Shown piece after piece: positions 1-6,778 of a stretch of DNA of 13,101 bases. Location: positions 1 through 13,101 of the forward strand of contig CAZDQL010000136.1 of NCBI GenBank assembly GCA_964507325.1. Direction: 5' to 3'. The notes below the pieces were generated by a model. The model did no database searches and had not been told where the DNA came from. It saw only the letters and a list, made by a program, of their open reading frames with translations. This DNA comes from CAZDQL01 sp964507325 (lineage in GTDB: Bacteria > Planctomycetota > UBA1135 > GCA-002686595). Within the stretch, counting starts at the first letter, position 1. Each line of letters starts with the position of its first letter. The translations under genes were made by a program, and so were the position numbers.

Positions 1-143
1 CGGCCGCAGGTCTTGCAGCGGAAGCGGGGTACGGGGTGGGCGCGGCACTTGGGGGTGTAGGTGCCGCGTCGGAGGAAGAAGTGGGGCTCGGGGGCGAGAT
101 GACGGCGGCAGTCGGGATGGGGGCAACGGGGGGGCGTGAACAT
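1..143 (-). CDS. Zinc-ribbon transposase-like protein, N-terminal fragment cut by the window edge
   Basis: An ATG at 143 opens a minus-strand frame that runs 47 codons to the window edge without a stop. The protein begins MFTPPRCPHPDCRRH and ends with FRCKTCG. It has a CPHPDC pair (Cys7, Cys12) and a CKTC pair about 33 residues later, the layout of a zinc ribbon such as those at the N-terminus of IS1/IS1595-like transposases. Its placement supports a mobile-element gene: the start lies about 100 bp inside a terminal repeat (244-267) that is also present at both ends of a small element at 6551-6768. The catalytic domain would lie beyond the left edge, so the transposase class cannot be told. 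It could instead be a zinc-ribbon DNA-binding or passenger protein. The reading frame is clear; the transposase assignment is an inference. Confidence 0.6.
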   Translation of the reverse strand, partial: MFTPPRCPHPDCRRHLAPEPHFFLRRGTYTPKCRAHPVPRFRCKTCG

Positions 144-243
144 CGGAAGGTCCTCCTCTCGGCGGGCCGGTGGGCCTGCTCAGAGGGGAAGACGATCGAA
201 GTCGTTGGCGGTAACGGGGTTGCGGCGAGAGATCCCGGGGAAT

Positions 244-267
244 GCACAATGAAGGGGGGCAGTTCAG
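244..267 (-). repeat. Terminal inverted repeat of the left-edge insertion element
   Basis: Read on the minus strand from 267 inward this is CTGAACTGCCCCCCTTC, then AT, then TGTGC. It matches the left end of the element at 6551-6574 in 22 of 24 positions and its inverted right end (6768-6745) in 19 of 24. A further block CTCGCCnnAACCC (229-217) occurs at exactly the same distance from the tip in the element at 6551. I read this as the transposase-proximal end of an insertion sequence whose other end is outside the window. The base after the tip begins TAGA, so a 4-bp target duplication would have TAGA at the other end. Confidence 0.75.
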
Positions 268-283
268 TAGAGTTAAGGCTGCA

Positions 284-316
284 GCGGCGGTCTGGGGTGG
301 TCCCCTAGACCGCCGC
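284..316 (+). promoter_or_regulatory. Strong hairpin in the pcnB leader
   Basis: GCGGCGGTCT plus GGGG (284-297) pairs with CCCC (302-305) and AGACCGCCGC (307-316). This gives 14 base pairs with a TGGT loop and a single bulged T at 306. No T-run follows, so it is not a standard terminator. It ends 9 nt before the pcnB ATG, covers the place where a ribosome binding site should be, and no Shine-Dalgarno sequence is visible. It may limit pcnB translation or stabilise the 5' end; that role is an inference. Confidence 0.6.
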
Positions 317-325
317 CGTTCCGCC

Positions 326-1681
326 ATGTCCAATCGCGAGCGCCGCAATCCCCGCCGACCCAGGACCCAGCGTGGGGGCAGTGGCGGGCGGGGACGCCGC
401 ATCTCCGCCGCAGACATCGACCGCAGCGTGCTCGACCGCAACGCGCTGCGGGTGATCTCGCGCCTGCAGGGGGCCGGATTCGAGGCCTACTTCGTCGGGG
501 GGTGTGTGCGCGATCTTCTGATCGGCCGCGTGCCCATGGACTTCGACGTCGCCACCAACGCCGATCCACGCCAGATCCGCAGCCTCTTCCGCAACTGCCG
601 CATCATCGGCCGGCGCTTTCGGCTGGTGCACGTCTACTACGGCGACGAGATCATCGAGACCTCCACCTTTCGCCGCGAGCCGAGTGATCACTCCAGCGAC
701 GAGGGTGACGACCTCCTGATCCTCGAGGACAACGAGTTCGGCACGGCGGCCCAGGACGCGCGGCGGCGCGACTTCACAGTCAACGGCCTCTTCCTGGACC
801 CGACGCGCCACGAGGTGATCGACTACGTGGACGGGTTGTCGGACCTGGAGTCGCGCGAGCTGCGCACCATCGGGGAGCCCATCGTGCGCTTGGCGGAGGA
901 CCCGGTGCGCATCCTGCGAGCGGTGAAGTTCGCCACCCGGCTGGACTTCCGCATCGCCGACGACACGTGGGACGCGATGACCAAGCTGGCCGCACATCTG
1001 AGCCGCGCCGCTGCTCCGCGGGTCCTGGAGGAAGTCCTGCGGCTGATGCGCTCCGGGACCAGCCTGGGCGCCTTCAAGATGCTGCGCGCCTGCAGGGTTC
1101 TGCGGGTGATCATCCCCGAGTTGGACGAGTACCTGGGGCCGCGGCGCGGTGCCGGCGACGCGACCCGCCGCCGGGCGGAGACCTTCTGGCGCTTGCTTGA
1201 GGCCCTCGACTCGGAAGTGCACCAGGGCTATCGCCCCTCGACCGCGGTCAGCGTGGCGGTGCTCTTCGTCCTGATCGTGGAACGCGAGTGCGATCCGGAG
1301 ACGCGCTCCCTGTCCGGCGAGCCGGGGGATGTGCGCTCCGTCTGCTGGGAGGTGATGGAGCCGGTCACTCGGGCGGCGCGTCTCTCGCGGCGCGAGTTCG
1401 GTCGCGCGCGGCGCATCATCGCCAGCCAGGAGAAGTTCACCCAGGCCCCCTCCCGCCGCTTCAGCCCCCTGCTCTTCGCCCGCATGGAGGAATTCCCTGA
1501 AGCCCTCGACCTCTTCGGCCTGCGGGTGGAGGCGCGCGGCATGGGCTGGGACATCTTCGAGGGGTGGCAGGACCGTTACGAGCGCTCCCTGCGCGCCACT
1601 CCGGAGGAGCTGGAGGAGGAGCGGCGTCGCACCCACTCGCGGCGCCGCCGGCGGCGCCGGCGGCGCAAGCCGCGGGGTTGA
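326..1681 (+). CDS. pcnB: Poly(A) polymerase I
   Basis: This 451-residue protein would add 3' poly(A) tails to RNA, which in bacteria marks transcripts for degradation. The class II nucleotidyltransferase head is clear: GGCVRDLL (residues 58-65) is followed by DFDVAT (72-77), with Asp72 and Asp74 as the metal-binding pair. IIGRRFRLVHV (93-103) and ETSTFRRE (111-118) are typical of PcnB rather than CCA-adding enzymes. RRDFTVNGL (146-154) and EDPVRILRAVKFATRL (191-206) complete the RNA- and ATP-binding neck. The C-terminus ends in an almost pure arginine tail, as in other PcnB proteins. The ATG at 326 is preferred because the in-frame upstream ATG (242) lies inside the insertion-element end. 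No Shine-Dalgarno is seen. Only 58 bp separate the start from the element, so its promoter lies in that gap or within the element. A CCA transferase is the main, less likely, alternative. Confidence 0.9.
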   Translation: MSNRERRNPRRPRTQRGGSGGRGRRISAADIDRSVLDRNALRVISRLQGAGFEAYFVGGCVRDLLIGRVPMDFDVATNADPRQIRSLFRNCRIIGRRFRLVHVYYGDEIIETSTFRREPSDHSSDEGDDLLILEDNEFGTAAQDARRRDFTVNGLFLDPTRHEVIDYVDGLSDLESRELRTIGEPIVRLAEDPVRILRAVKFATRLDFRIADDTWDAMTKLAAHLSRAAAPRVLEEVLRLMRSGTSLGAFKMLRACRVLRVIIPELDEYLGPRRGAGDATRRRAETFWRLLEALDSEVHQGYRPSTAVSVAVLFVLIVERECDPETRSLSGEPGDVRSVCWEVMEPVTRAARLSRREFGRARRIIASQEKFTQAPSRRFSPLLFARMEEFPEALDLFGLRVEARGMGWDIFEGWQDRYERSLRATPEELEEERRRTHSRRRRRRRRRKPRG

Positions 1682-2026
1682 CGGGCGCCCCGGCCTGGAT
1701 TTCCCAAGGGGCCGCCCCGCCCTGGCCGACAGAGGGTACTTTTCGAATGTGCGGTGAGGCTTCGGGTTCCGGAGTGACCAGCCGGCTTCCCGAATTCGCC
1801 CCTCCCCCCTACGCCATCCCACGGGCCTTGCGGTGACCTGCGGATGGCGCGGGAAGGCGGCGGCACTCCAGCGCGGGAAACTCCTGGAGCCTCGGGCGCG
1901 CATCCGCGCGCTCCGGTTTGCGAGGGCCCCTCCCCTCGCGCCGACCAAGCGGGCCGGCCCTGCCCCCAGGGCCGGCCCTTTCTCTTTGCCTCTCGCGTGT
2001 CCCGGCGCGCCTGGCAAGATGTGCCC
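1682..2026. other. Gene-free stretch between pcnB and the next gene, structured in its second half
   Basis: No convincing coding frame is seen in these 345 bp, and I found no tRNA-like fold. The first half looks featureless. The second half holds consecutive inverted repeats: CTCCAG/CTGGAG (1866-1871 with 1884-1889), GGGCGCGC/GCGCGCTC (1894-1901 with 1906-1913, loop ATCC) and GCGAGGG/CCCTCGC (1920-1926 with 1933-1939). A rho-independent terminator follows at 1951-1987. This could be a small RNA, a structured pcnB 3' UTR, or an attenuator-type leader for the gene at 2027. Confidence 0.5.
1951..1987 (+). terminator. Rho-independent terminator
   Basis: GGGCCGGCCCT (1951-1961) pairs perfectly with AGGGCCGGCCC (1968-1978) around a 6-nt loop, and TTTCTCTTT follows. 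This is the clearest terminator in the window. It lies 270 bp after the pcnB stop and 40 bp before the next start codon, so which transcript it ends is not obvious. Confidence 0.85.
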
Positions 2027-3184
2027 ATGATCGGTGGACCCTCCCCCCGCGTTGCGCGCCGGACCCTCCTGGCGTTGGCGCTCGGCCTCACCTGCGCCGG
2101 CGCTTCCGCGGCCCTGGCCCGGCTCCCCCACCACCGCTCTGCTGGTAGCAGTGGGCCGGAGGATCCCGACGACGAGGCGCTGCTGGCGGCCTGGAAACGT
2201 CTCGGTGAGGAGCAGCGCGCCGAGGTGATCAACTGGTTGCGCGCCGAATGCGAGCGGGCGGACACCTTCCAGGCGGCCCTCATGCGGCACCTCTTCGGGG
2301 AGCTGGATCGGGATCGGTACGACTGGCCGGTCGCGCCGGAGCGCGCGCCTCTCTACGACGCCACGCGCCACGCCCCCGGGCAGCCGATCGAGCGCAGGTT
2401 CCTCCCCGAAAACGCGCGCACTGCGAAGCGCATGCGCACCAAGGCCTTCGAGAGCGTCCCCCCGCGCCGCTTCGAGGCGGCCTGGACCTACGACTACGCA
2501 ACGGGCAGCGTCCTGCGCTCAGGCGATCCGGACGACCTGGAGCGGCACTTCGCCAACGCCTTGGCGGGGATCGCCCCGGACCTGGACCTGGCGGAAGCGA
2601 TCGTCGCGCGCGCGCCCGACGACGGCAGCCAGCGCGCGGTCCTGGCGGCCCTCGCCCACGCCTACGCGGACCGCAAGGGTCGCGCGTACCCCGGGGTGAC
2701 CCTCTACGACGCCTGGAGTTCGGGATCGACGATCGAGATGCCCGACGTCGAGTGCCTGGGGATCGTGCACGACGTCCTGGATGAGTGGGAGACCTGGACG
2801 GCCCCCATCCCCGCCTCACAACACGACGCGCTGTACGCCACCATCAAGGGGCTCTACGTCGCCGCGCGCGACCACCTGGCCCGCCGCCAGGCCTTCGCGC
2901 GCACCTACCTCTGCTCCGCTCCAGCCCTGCGTCACGGCCAGGGGCCGAACACCGACCGCCTGCACGCCTTCTGGGGCCGGGCCGGCTCCGATCCGGCGGC
3001 CATGGCGGCCGAGTTCCCCCCCGCGGACAAGTGGAAGGAGTGGTGGACACTCCAGAGCCGGGCCATCAGCCGCAGCCGCGAGCTCTGGGAGGGGGGGAGG
3101 ACGCGGCGCGTCACCCTCGAGCGTGGGGAAGCGCGCGTGCGCTCCACCCTGGTGTGGATCATGCGGGAATTGGGAGCCCTCTGA
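2027..3184 (+). CDS. Unrecognised secreted protein
   Basis: I do not recognise this 385-residue protein. It starts with an export signal: PRVARRTLLALALGLTCAGASA (residues 8-29), a basic stretch followed by a hydrophobic core and an AxA-type cleavage site. The mature part is mostly charged and probably helical, with a Trp-rich stretch KWKEWWTLQSRAISRSRELW near residues 336-355. No membrane segment follows the signal, and I see no catalytic motif. ATG 2027 was chosen because it sits directly before the signal peptide; the frame stays open upstream through a terminator, which cannot be coding, and an in-frame GTG at 2021 is also possible. No Shine-Dalgarno is visible. It converges on the minus-strand gene ending at 3200 with only 15 bp between them. 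Confidence 0.75.
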   Translation: MIGGPSPRVARRTLLALALGLTCAGASAALARLPHHRSAGSSGPEDPDDEALLAAWKRLGEEQRAEVINWLRAECERADTFQAALMRHLFGELDRDRYDWPVAPERAPLYDATRHAPGQPIERRFLPENARTAKRMRTKAFESVPPRRFEAAWTYDYATGSVLRSGDPDDLERHFANALAGIAPDLDLAEAIVARAPDDGSQRAVLAALAHAYADRKGRAYPGVTLYDAWSSGSTIEMPDVECLGIVHDVLDEWETWTAPIPASQHDALYATIKGLYVAARDHLARRQAFARTYLCSAPALRHGQGPNTDRLHAFWGRAGSDPAAMAAEFPPADKWKEWWTLQSRAISRSRELWEGGRTRRVTLERGEARVRSTLVWIMRELGAL

Positions 3185-3187
3185 GGC

Positions 3188-3226
3188 GGCTCCCCGCACT
3201 CATTCCCCGTCCTTGCGGGGGGGGCC
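3188..3226. terminator. Possible shared terminator hairpin between convergent genes
   Basis: CCCCGCA (3192-3198) pairs with TGCGGGG (3214-3220) across a 15-nt loop. It can be extended by GGC (3188-3190) with GCC (3224-3226). It covers the 3' ends of two convergent genes and overlaps the minus-strand stop codon at 3200. There is no T-run on either side, so termination activity is doubtful. Confidence 0.3.
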
Positions 3227-4315
3227 TTGGCGCTTCGGGCCGGCCGGCTCACCAGGCGGCTTCTGGACCTTCCGCGGGGCGTTCGGATCGAAGGGTGCCG
3301 CGGTGTAGCGCGCCCGGAAGGTGCCGGACATGTGCAGATCCTCCTGCACCGTGCGGTCTTCGAGGCCCTTCATCGAGATGCGCGACTCGACCTTCTCGCC
3401 GACATCTAGGTTCAGGCTCACCGCGCGACCCTGCTCCAGATCCCAGACCAGACTCCCCGTGCCGGTGAACTCCAGCACCAGGCGGGCGTTGTCCACCTTC
3501 AAGTCCGCCAGCTCCTCGCGCCTCAGGATGTGCTCGAGGGAGTACATGTTCGCGTCGCGAACGAAACGCACGCGCTCGAGGCGCAGGGCCAGGGTCGCCA
3601 GCTTCCCCTCGACCGCTTTCAGCTCGACCGAGACGCTCCCGGAGCAGAGACCTCCGAAGACGCGATGCAGCCCTCCGCCGATGCCGAAGCCCAGCGTGCG
3701 CTGGATGACGCCGTAGCCCTTCTGATCCTCGAACCTCACGTCCCCCCCCGGATCCAGGAGAGCCCGCATCGTCTCGGGGGCGACCTCCCACTGCGCTCCA
3801 GGCGCGACGGGGCCTTCGGGCAGGAGGAAGCTCAGGTCCAGATCCCCCTGCATCCGCGACAGCCAGGCCTCCTGCGCCTCGACGCCGTCCCAGTAGCGCC
3901 CGTAGCCGTCCTCCTGCGGCACCCAGGTCCAGATCACGCTGCGCCCCGTCACGGCGCTCTTCAGCGTGAGGTCGGCCGGCTGCGCTTCGCTTTCTTCCCC
4001 GATCTCCTGAACGCGCGCCTTGAGCTCCCCCTGGTCGTAGACGCGCCGTACCTCGAGCGGGCGCCCCGGGGAGACGCGCCGGTACTCGTCGATGAACGTC
4101 AGGGAGCGTTCGGTCGTGATGCTCCAGCGCTTGCCAGTGGGAATGATCTTCCCGGAGTCGTTGCGTCTCACGGTGTCGACGAAGAGCAGGTGGCCGGTCA
4201 TCCAGGTGCGCTCGAGAGTGGTGCCGGAGGGGGCGGACCAGGTCAGGAGCACCTCGTCGGAGGCGTTGGGCTGGAGGGCGCTCGCGACGGCGAGCAGGGT
4301 GCAGATGGGGATCAC
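3200..4315 (-). CDS. Unrecognised secreted protein, third gene of the MORN-repeat operon
   Basis: I do not recognise this 371-residue protein. It begins MIPICTLLAVASALQ, a short export signal probably cut near residue 14. The rest looks like a beta-rich domain: alternating strands, a conserved-looking VAPGAQWEV near the middle, and a late segment LVLEFTGTGSLVWDLEQGRA resembling secreted planctomycete proteins of the DUF6263 type (impression only). The C-terminus is Pro/Lys/Arg rich and disordered. Translation starts at GTG 4315 with a good Shine-Dalgarno, AGGAG, 6 nt upstream; that site overlaps the TAG stop of the preceding MORN-repeat gene, 9 bp away. The two are therefore almost surely co-translated, and a joint envelope role is inferred from context only. 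Confidence 0.8.
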   Translation of the reverse strand: MIPICTLLAVASALQPNASDEVLLTWSAPSGTTLERTWMTGHLLFVDTVRRNDSGKIIPTGKRWSITTERSLTFIDEYRRVSPGRPLEVRRVYDQGELKARVQEIGEESEAQPADLTLKSAVTGRSVIWTWVPQEDGYGRYWDGVEAQEAWLSRMQGDLDLSFLLPEGPVAPGAQWEVAPETMRALLDPGGDVRFEDQKGYGVIQRTLGFGIGGGLHRVFGGLCSGSVSVELKAVEGKLATLALRLERVRFVRDANMYSLEHILRREELADLKVDNARLVLEFTGTGSLVWDLEQGRAVSLNLDVGEKVESRISMKGLEDRTVQEDLHMSGTFRARYTAAPFDPNAPRKVQKPPGEPAGPKRQGPPRKDGE

Positions 4316-4320
4316 TTGGT

Positions 4321-4326
4321 GCTCCT
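4321..4326 (-). promoter_or_regulatory. Ribosome binding site fixing the GTG start at 4315
   Basis: On the minus strand AGGAGC is followed after ACCAA by the GTG start codon. The first bases of the site are shared with the upstream gene's TAG stop (4327-4325), so ribosomes ending that gene can restart here. Confidence 0.75.
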
Positions 4327-5212
4327 AGTCGATCTTGTTGCCGTGGTCGTAGGTGCCGCTGAGCTTGGTGTTCACGCGCCCCTCTTTGTCCCAGGTCTCC
4401 CAGGGGCCATGCCACTCCCCGTCGAGAAATTCGCCCCGCGATTTGAGCTGGCCGTTGACCCACCATTCGGTCCAGGGACCCTGGGCGACGCCGCCGACGA
4501 AGGCGCCCTCGAAGCGCTTCTCGCCGGTCTTGTGCCACCCGGTCCACGGACCGGACTGTTTGTTGGCAGCGTACTCCCCCTTGCCGTCCACCACCCCATT
4601 GGGGTGCCAGTAGGTCCAGGACCCGATCTGCATGTCCTTGGAGTAGGCCCCTTCGTGCTTCTTGGTCTCGCCATCTTCGTGGTAGGCGACCCACACGCCT
4701 TCCTTCATGTCGGTGGCGTAGGCGCCCTGCTCCACGATCTTGCTGTCCGCGGAGTACACGGTGGAGGGTCCCTCCCGGCGTCCGCCGAGGTACGTGGTCT
4801 CAGCCCGCTTGCTGCCGTCCTCGCGATAGAGGACGGCCAGCCCCTGGCGTCTGCCATCCACCCAGTTCGATACGACTTGCTTCTCGCCGTTGGCGTGGTA
4901 GCGGGTCCAGATCCCGGTGCGCTGGCCGTCGGCGAAGGTCCCTTCCAGCTTGGGCTCGCCGGTGGGGTGCCAGAGCTTCCACGGGCCGACTCGGGCGTAG
5001 TCACGGAACTCGCCGACGTAGGCCGCCTCCCCGTTCTCGTGCCAGCCACGCCATACCCCCGTGCGCCGGCCCCGGGCGATCCGCCCCTGCCGCGCCTTGG
5101 CGCCGCTCGGGTGGTAGAAGGTGAACTCGACCCCTTCGTCGCTGGCGGTCTCGGGCAGCTCGTCCTGGGGGCTGGCGGCGAAGAGTAAGAGGGGCAGGAT
5201 GGATGCGATCAT
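4325..5212 (-). CDS. MORN_2-repeat (YwqK-like) secreted protein
   Basis: The 295-residue protein has a short signal peptide (MIASILPLLLFAAS) and then about eleven repeats of 23-25 residues covering nearly its whole length. Each follows the scheme WxxYHxNGexxxxGxyxxGxxxGpW, for example GIWTRYHANGE and GSWTYWHPNGV. This is the MORN_2 pattern of the family often labelled 'toxin-antitoxin system YwqK family antitoxin', a label that says little about function; such repeats form extended beta-sheet scaffolds. The export signal argues against a cytoplasmic antitoxin role. The gene lies between a paralogous MORN_2 lipoprotein gene (39 bp upstream) and an unknown secreted protein gene (9 bp downstream). 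No catalytic residues are apparent. The repeat family is certain; binding of a partner or polysaccharide in the envelope is speculative. Confidence 0.85.
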   Translation of the reverse strand: MIASILPLLLFAASPQDELPETASDEGVEFTFYHPSGAKARQGRIARGRRTGVWRGWHENGEAAYVGEFRDYARVGPWKLWHPTGEPKLEGTFADGQRTGIWTRYHANGEKQVVSNWVDGRRQGLAVLYREDGSKRAETTYLGGRREGPSTVYSADSKIVEQGAYATDMKEGVWVAYHEDGETKKHEGAYSKDMQIGSWTYWHPNGVVDGKGEYAANKQSGPWTGWHKTGEKRFEGAFVGGVAQGPWTEWWVNGQLKSRGEFLDGEWHGPWETWDKEGRVNTKLSGTYDHGNKID

Positions 5213-5251
5213 CGTGCTGGGGTGCTTGGATTCAGTGTGAGGGGCAAGCGG

Positions 5252-6298
5252 TCAGTCCCCTACCCTCACGTCCTTCTCGTACGTGCCTGACCAGGCCGCG
5301 TTGACGATTCCGTCGGGTTTCCAGTAGGTCCAGGGACCGTTGCGCTGACCGGCGAGGTAGCTGCCTTCCGATTGCGGGGTCCCATCCGCGTACCACTGCC
5401 GAGCCGGGCCCTGGCGCTTGCCGTCGACGATCTCGACCACCTCCAGCCGATTCCCGTCCGCGTCGTACCCGATCTCGGTTCCTTGCTGGACACCCTCGAC
5501 GAACTCCTGCTCGAGCTGCAGCACGCCGCTGGGGTGGTAGCGCCGCCACGTGCCGACGCGTCGATCCTGGTCGACGCGTCCCTCGACCCTGAGCTCGCCG
5601 GTGTTCGGGTGAAACTCGCGGTGCTGACCGTGGCGCACGCCGTTCTCGAACCCGGAGTCGATGGTCAGGACCCCCTGTCCGCCGGTGGGGACCCCCGTCC
5701 CGTCGCCTCGCGGGCGATCCCACGAGCGGTGCCGGCCGTGGCGCTTGCCGTTCTGGTATTCGGTCTCGGTCTGCAGCACTTCGCCCACGTAGTACTCACG
5801 CCAGGTCCCGGTGGGAAGCCCTCGCTCGTACACGTAGTCGAAGCGCAGGTCGCCCCCCTTGTAGTACACGAGGTACTGACCGTGGCGCTCGCCGTCGAGG
5901 TAGGTCCCCCTCCAGCGCAGTTGGCCGTTCAACCACCAGCGCAGGAATTCGCCCTGCGCCGTGCCGTGGACGAAGACCACCTTTTCCCTGAGGAAGCTCG
6001 TCGCGAAGAGGGTCCACTCCGGCCCGTGGAGTGCCTCTTCCTCACCGACGCGTCCCGCCAGGTAGCAGGCGATGCGCCTCAGGGTGCCCTCGGCGTCGTA
6101 CTCCCGATGGACTTCCACGGTCTCACCCTGGAAGGTCTCGATCGGGACCCAGCCCACGGGATCGTCGGGGTGGGGCTCCGGGGAGGACGCCGCCGCGGTG
6201 TCCCTCGCCGGGGAATCGGCCTGCTCCACACCTCCGGCGTCGGCGCAGCCCGTGAAGATCGAAATCAGCACGGAGAGCAGGAGCTGGGCGCGGGACAT
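5252..6298 (-). CDS. MORN_2-repeat lipoprotein, first gene of the operon
   Basis: From the ATG at 6298 the product has 348 residues. MSRAQLLLSVLISIFTGC is a lipoprotein signal with the anchoring cysteine at residue 18, followed by a Ser/Pro/Asp-rich linker. About ten MORN_2-type repeats follow, for example GEFLRWWLNGQLRWRG and GTWRRYHPSGVLQLE. They are less regular than in the next gene, with one Gly-rich insertion (DRPRGDGTGVPTGGQG) in the middle. Both proteins end in a final repeat containing SGTY, so they look like a tandem duplication. ATG 6298 is chosen because it sits directly before the signal; an in-frame ATG at 6337 and others upstream would bury it. No strong Shine-Dalgarno is seen. 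The likely place is the outer membrane or periplasmic face; the function is unknown. Confidence 0.82.
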   Translation of the reverse strand: MSRAQLLLSVLISIFTGCADAGGVEQADSPARDTAAASSPEPHPDDPVGWVPIETFQGETVEVHREYDAEGTLRRIACYLAGRVGEEEALHGPEWTLFATSFLREKVVFVHGTAQGEFLRWWLNGQLRWRGTYLDGERHGQYLVYYKGGDLRFDYVYERGLPTGTWREYYVGEVLQTETEYQNGKRHGRHRSWDRPRGDGTGVPTGGQGVLTIDSGFENGVRHGQHREFHPNTGELRVEGRVDQDRRVGTWRRYHPSGVLQLEQEFVEGVQQGTEIGYDADGNRLEVVEIVDGKRQGPARQWYADGTPQSEGSYLAGQRNGPWTYWKPDGIVNAAWSGTYEKDVRVGD

Positions 6299-6546
6299 AG
6301 GGGAAGGGCTACGGGGACTCGACGCAGTCGTTGGCATCCTATCGTGTCCACCCCACGTCCCCTTGAGGGCGCTCGCCAACGTCCCCAGAATCCGCCCCGA
6401 GAGTCCTTCCCCAGTACCGGGAGGGAGGTACCTGGTGGGCCGCACAGGACCAGGCGTGCGCCCGGTGGTGGTTCTCCCCGTTCCGACAGTGAACTCGTCG
6501 GCGGCCCACCAAGTGCACCTTGGGACGGCCGCCCCCCCCCAGGGGT
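6299..6546. other. Leader region of the MORN-repeat operon with an 11-bp inverted repeat
   Basis: No gene is supported here. With the small element at 6551-6768 this makes 480 bp without a functional gene. The promoter of the minus-strand operon should lie here or in the element, but I cannot name convincing -35/-10 boxes. TGGTGGGCCGC (6433-6443) is repeated inverted at 6501-6511, and imperfect similarity extends outward to 6426 and 6520. The roles of these arms are unknown. Confidence 0.45.
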
Positions 6547-6550
6547 TCCT

Positions 6551-6768
6551 CTGAACTGCCCCCCTTCGGTGTGCTTCCCATCAGGGGCCTCGCCATAACC
6601 CTGCTGCTACCAGGTGGTTGGAGCGCCCACCGCCCGGCACAGGCCCCACGATTGGGAGAGGAATCGACGCCGCGCGGACGTGCGGCACGGTGCCGCCTGG
6701 AGGAGGGTGCACGCACCGCGGCTGGGCCGTCGACGGACCACGATGCCCACGGAAGGGGGGCAGTCCAG
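6551..6768. mobile_element. 218-bp MITE-like element, related to the left-edge insertion element
   Basis: The ends are inverted repeats of 24 bp matching in 21 positions: left tip CTGAACTGCCCCCCTTC, right tip (inverted) CTGGACTGCCCCCCTTC. The left end also matches the terminal repeat at 244-267 in 22 of 24 positions. The element is bracketed by a perfect 4-bp direct repeat TCCT (6547-6550 and 6769-6772), as expected of a target-site duplication. No transposase remnant is seen inside. Two short palindromes lie in its right half: GCGGCAC/GTGCCGC (6682-6696) and GGTGC/GCACC (6706-6717). This fits a non-autonomous derivative mobilised by the full-length element. It landed between a TPR pseudogene and the MORN operon. 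Confidence 0.75.
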
Positions 6769-6778
6769 TCCTGCCACG

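Noticed and set aside
242..325. Longer pcnB start at ATG 242
   Set aside because: The codon lies inside the insertion-element terminal repeat, and the added residues have no counterpart in PcnB.
1621..1678. GC-rich repeat-like tract in the 3' end of pcnB
   Set aside because: It simply encodes the arginine-rich tail usual for PcnB, so it is not treated as a separate repeat.
1682..1950. Possible tRNA or SRP RNA before the terminator
   Set aside because: The TTCGAAT at about 1740 is not in a T-arm context, no acceptor stem or CCA end was found, and no SRP GGAAGCAGC-type motif is present.
1844..2026. N-terminal extension of the secreted protein to ATG 1844
   Set aside because: It would read through a strong terminator and place the signal peptide about 70 residues inside the protein.
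305..2371. A 688-codon minus-strand open frame opposite pcnB and its downstream region
   Set aside because: It is antisense to a motif-rich pcnB and crosses a terminator. Its composition is the Arg/Ala/Gly/His-rich text expected of a shadow frame at high GC.
3530..5188. A 552-codon plus-strand frame opposite the MORN-repeat operon
   Set aside because: The opposite strand encodes clear MORN_2 repeats with signal peptides and overlapping ribosome sites. The plus frame has no recognisable domain.
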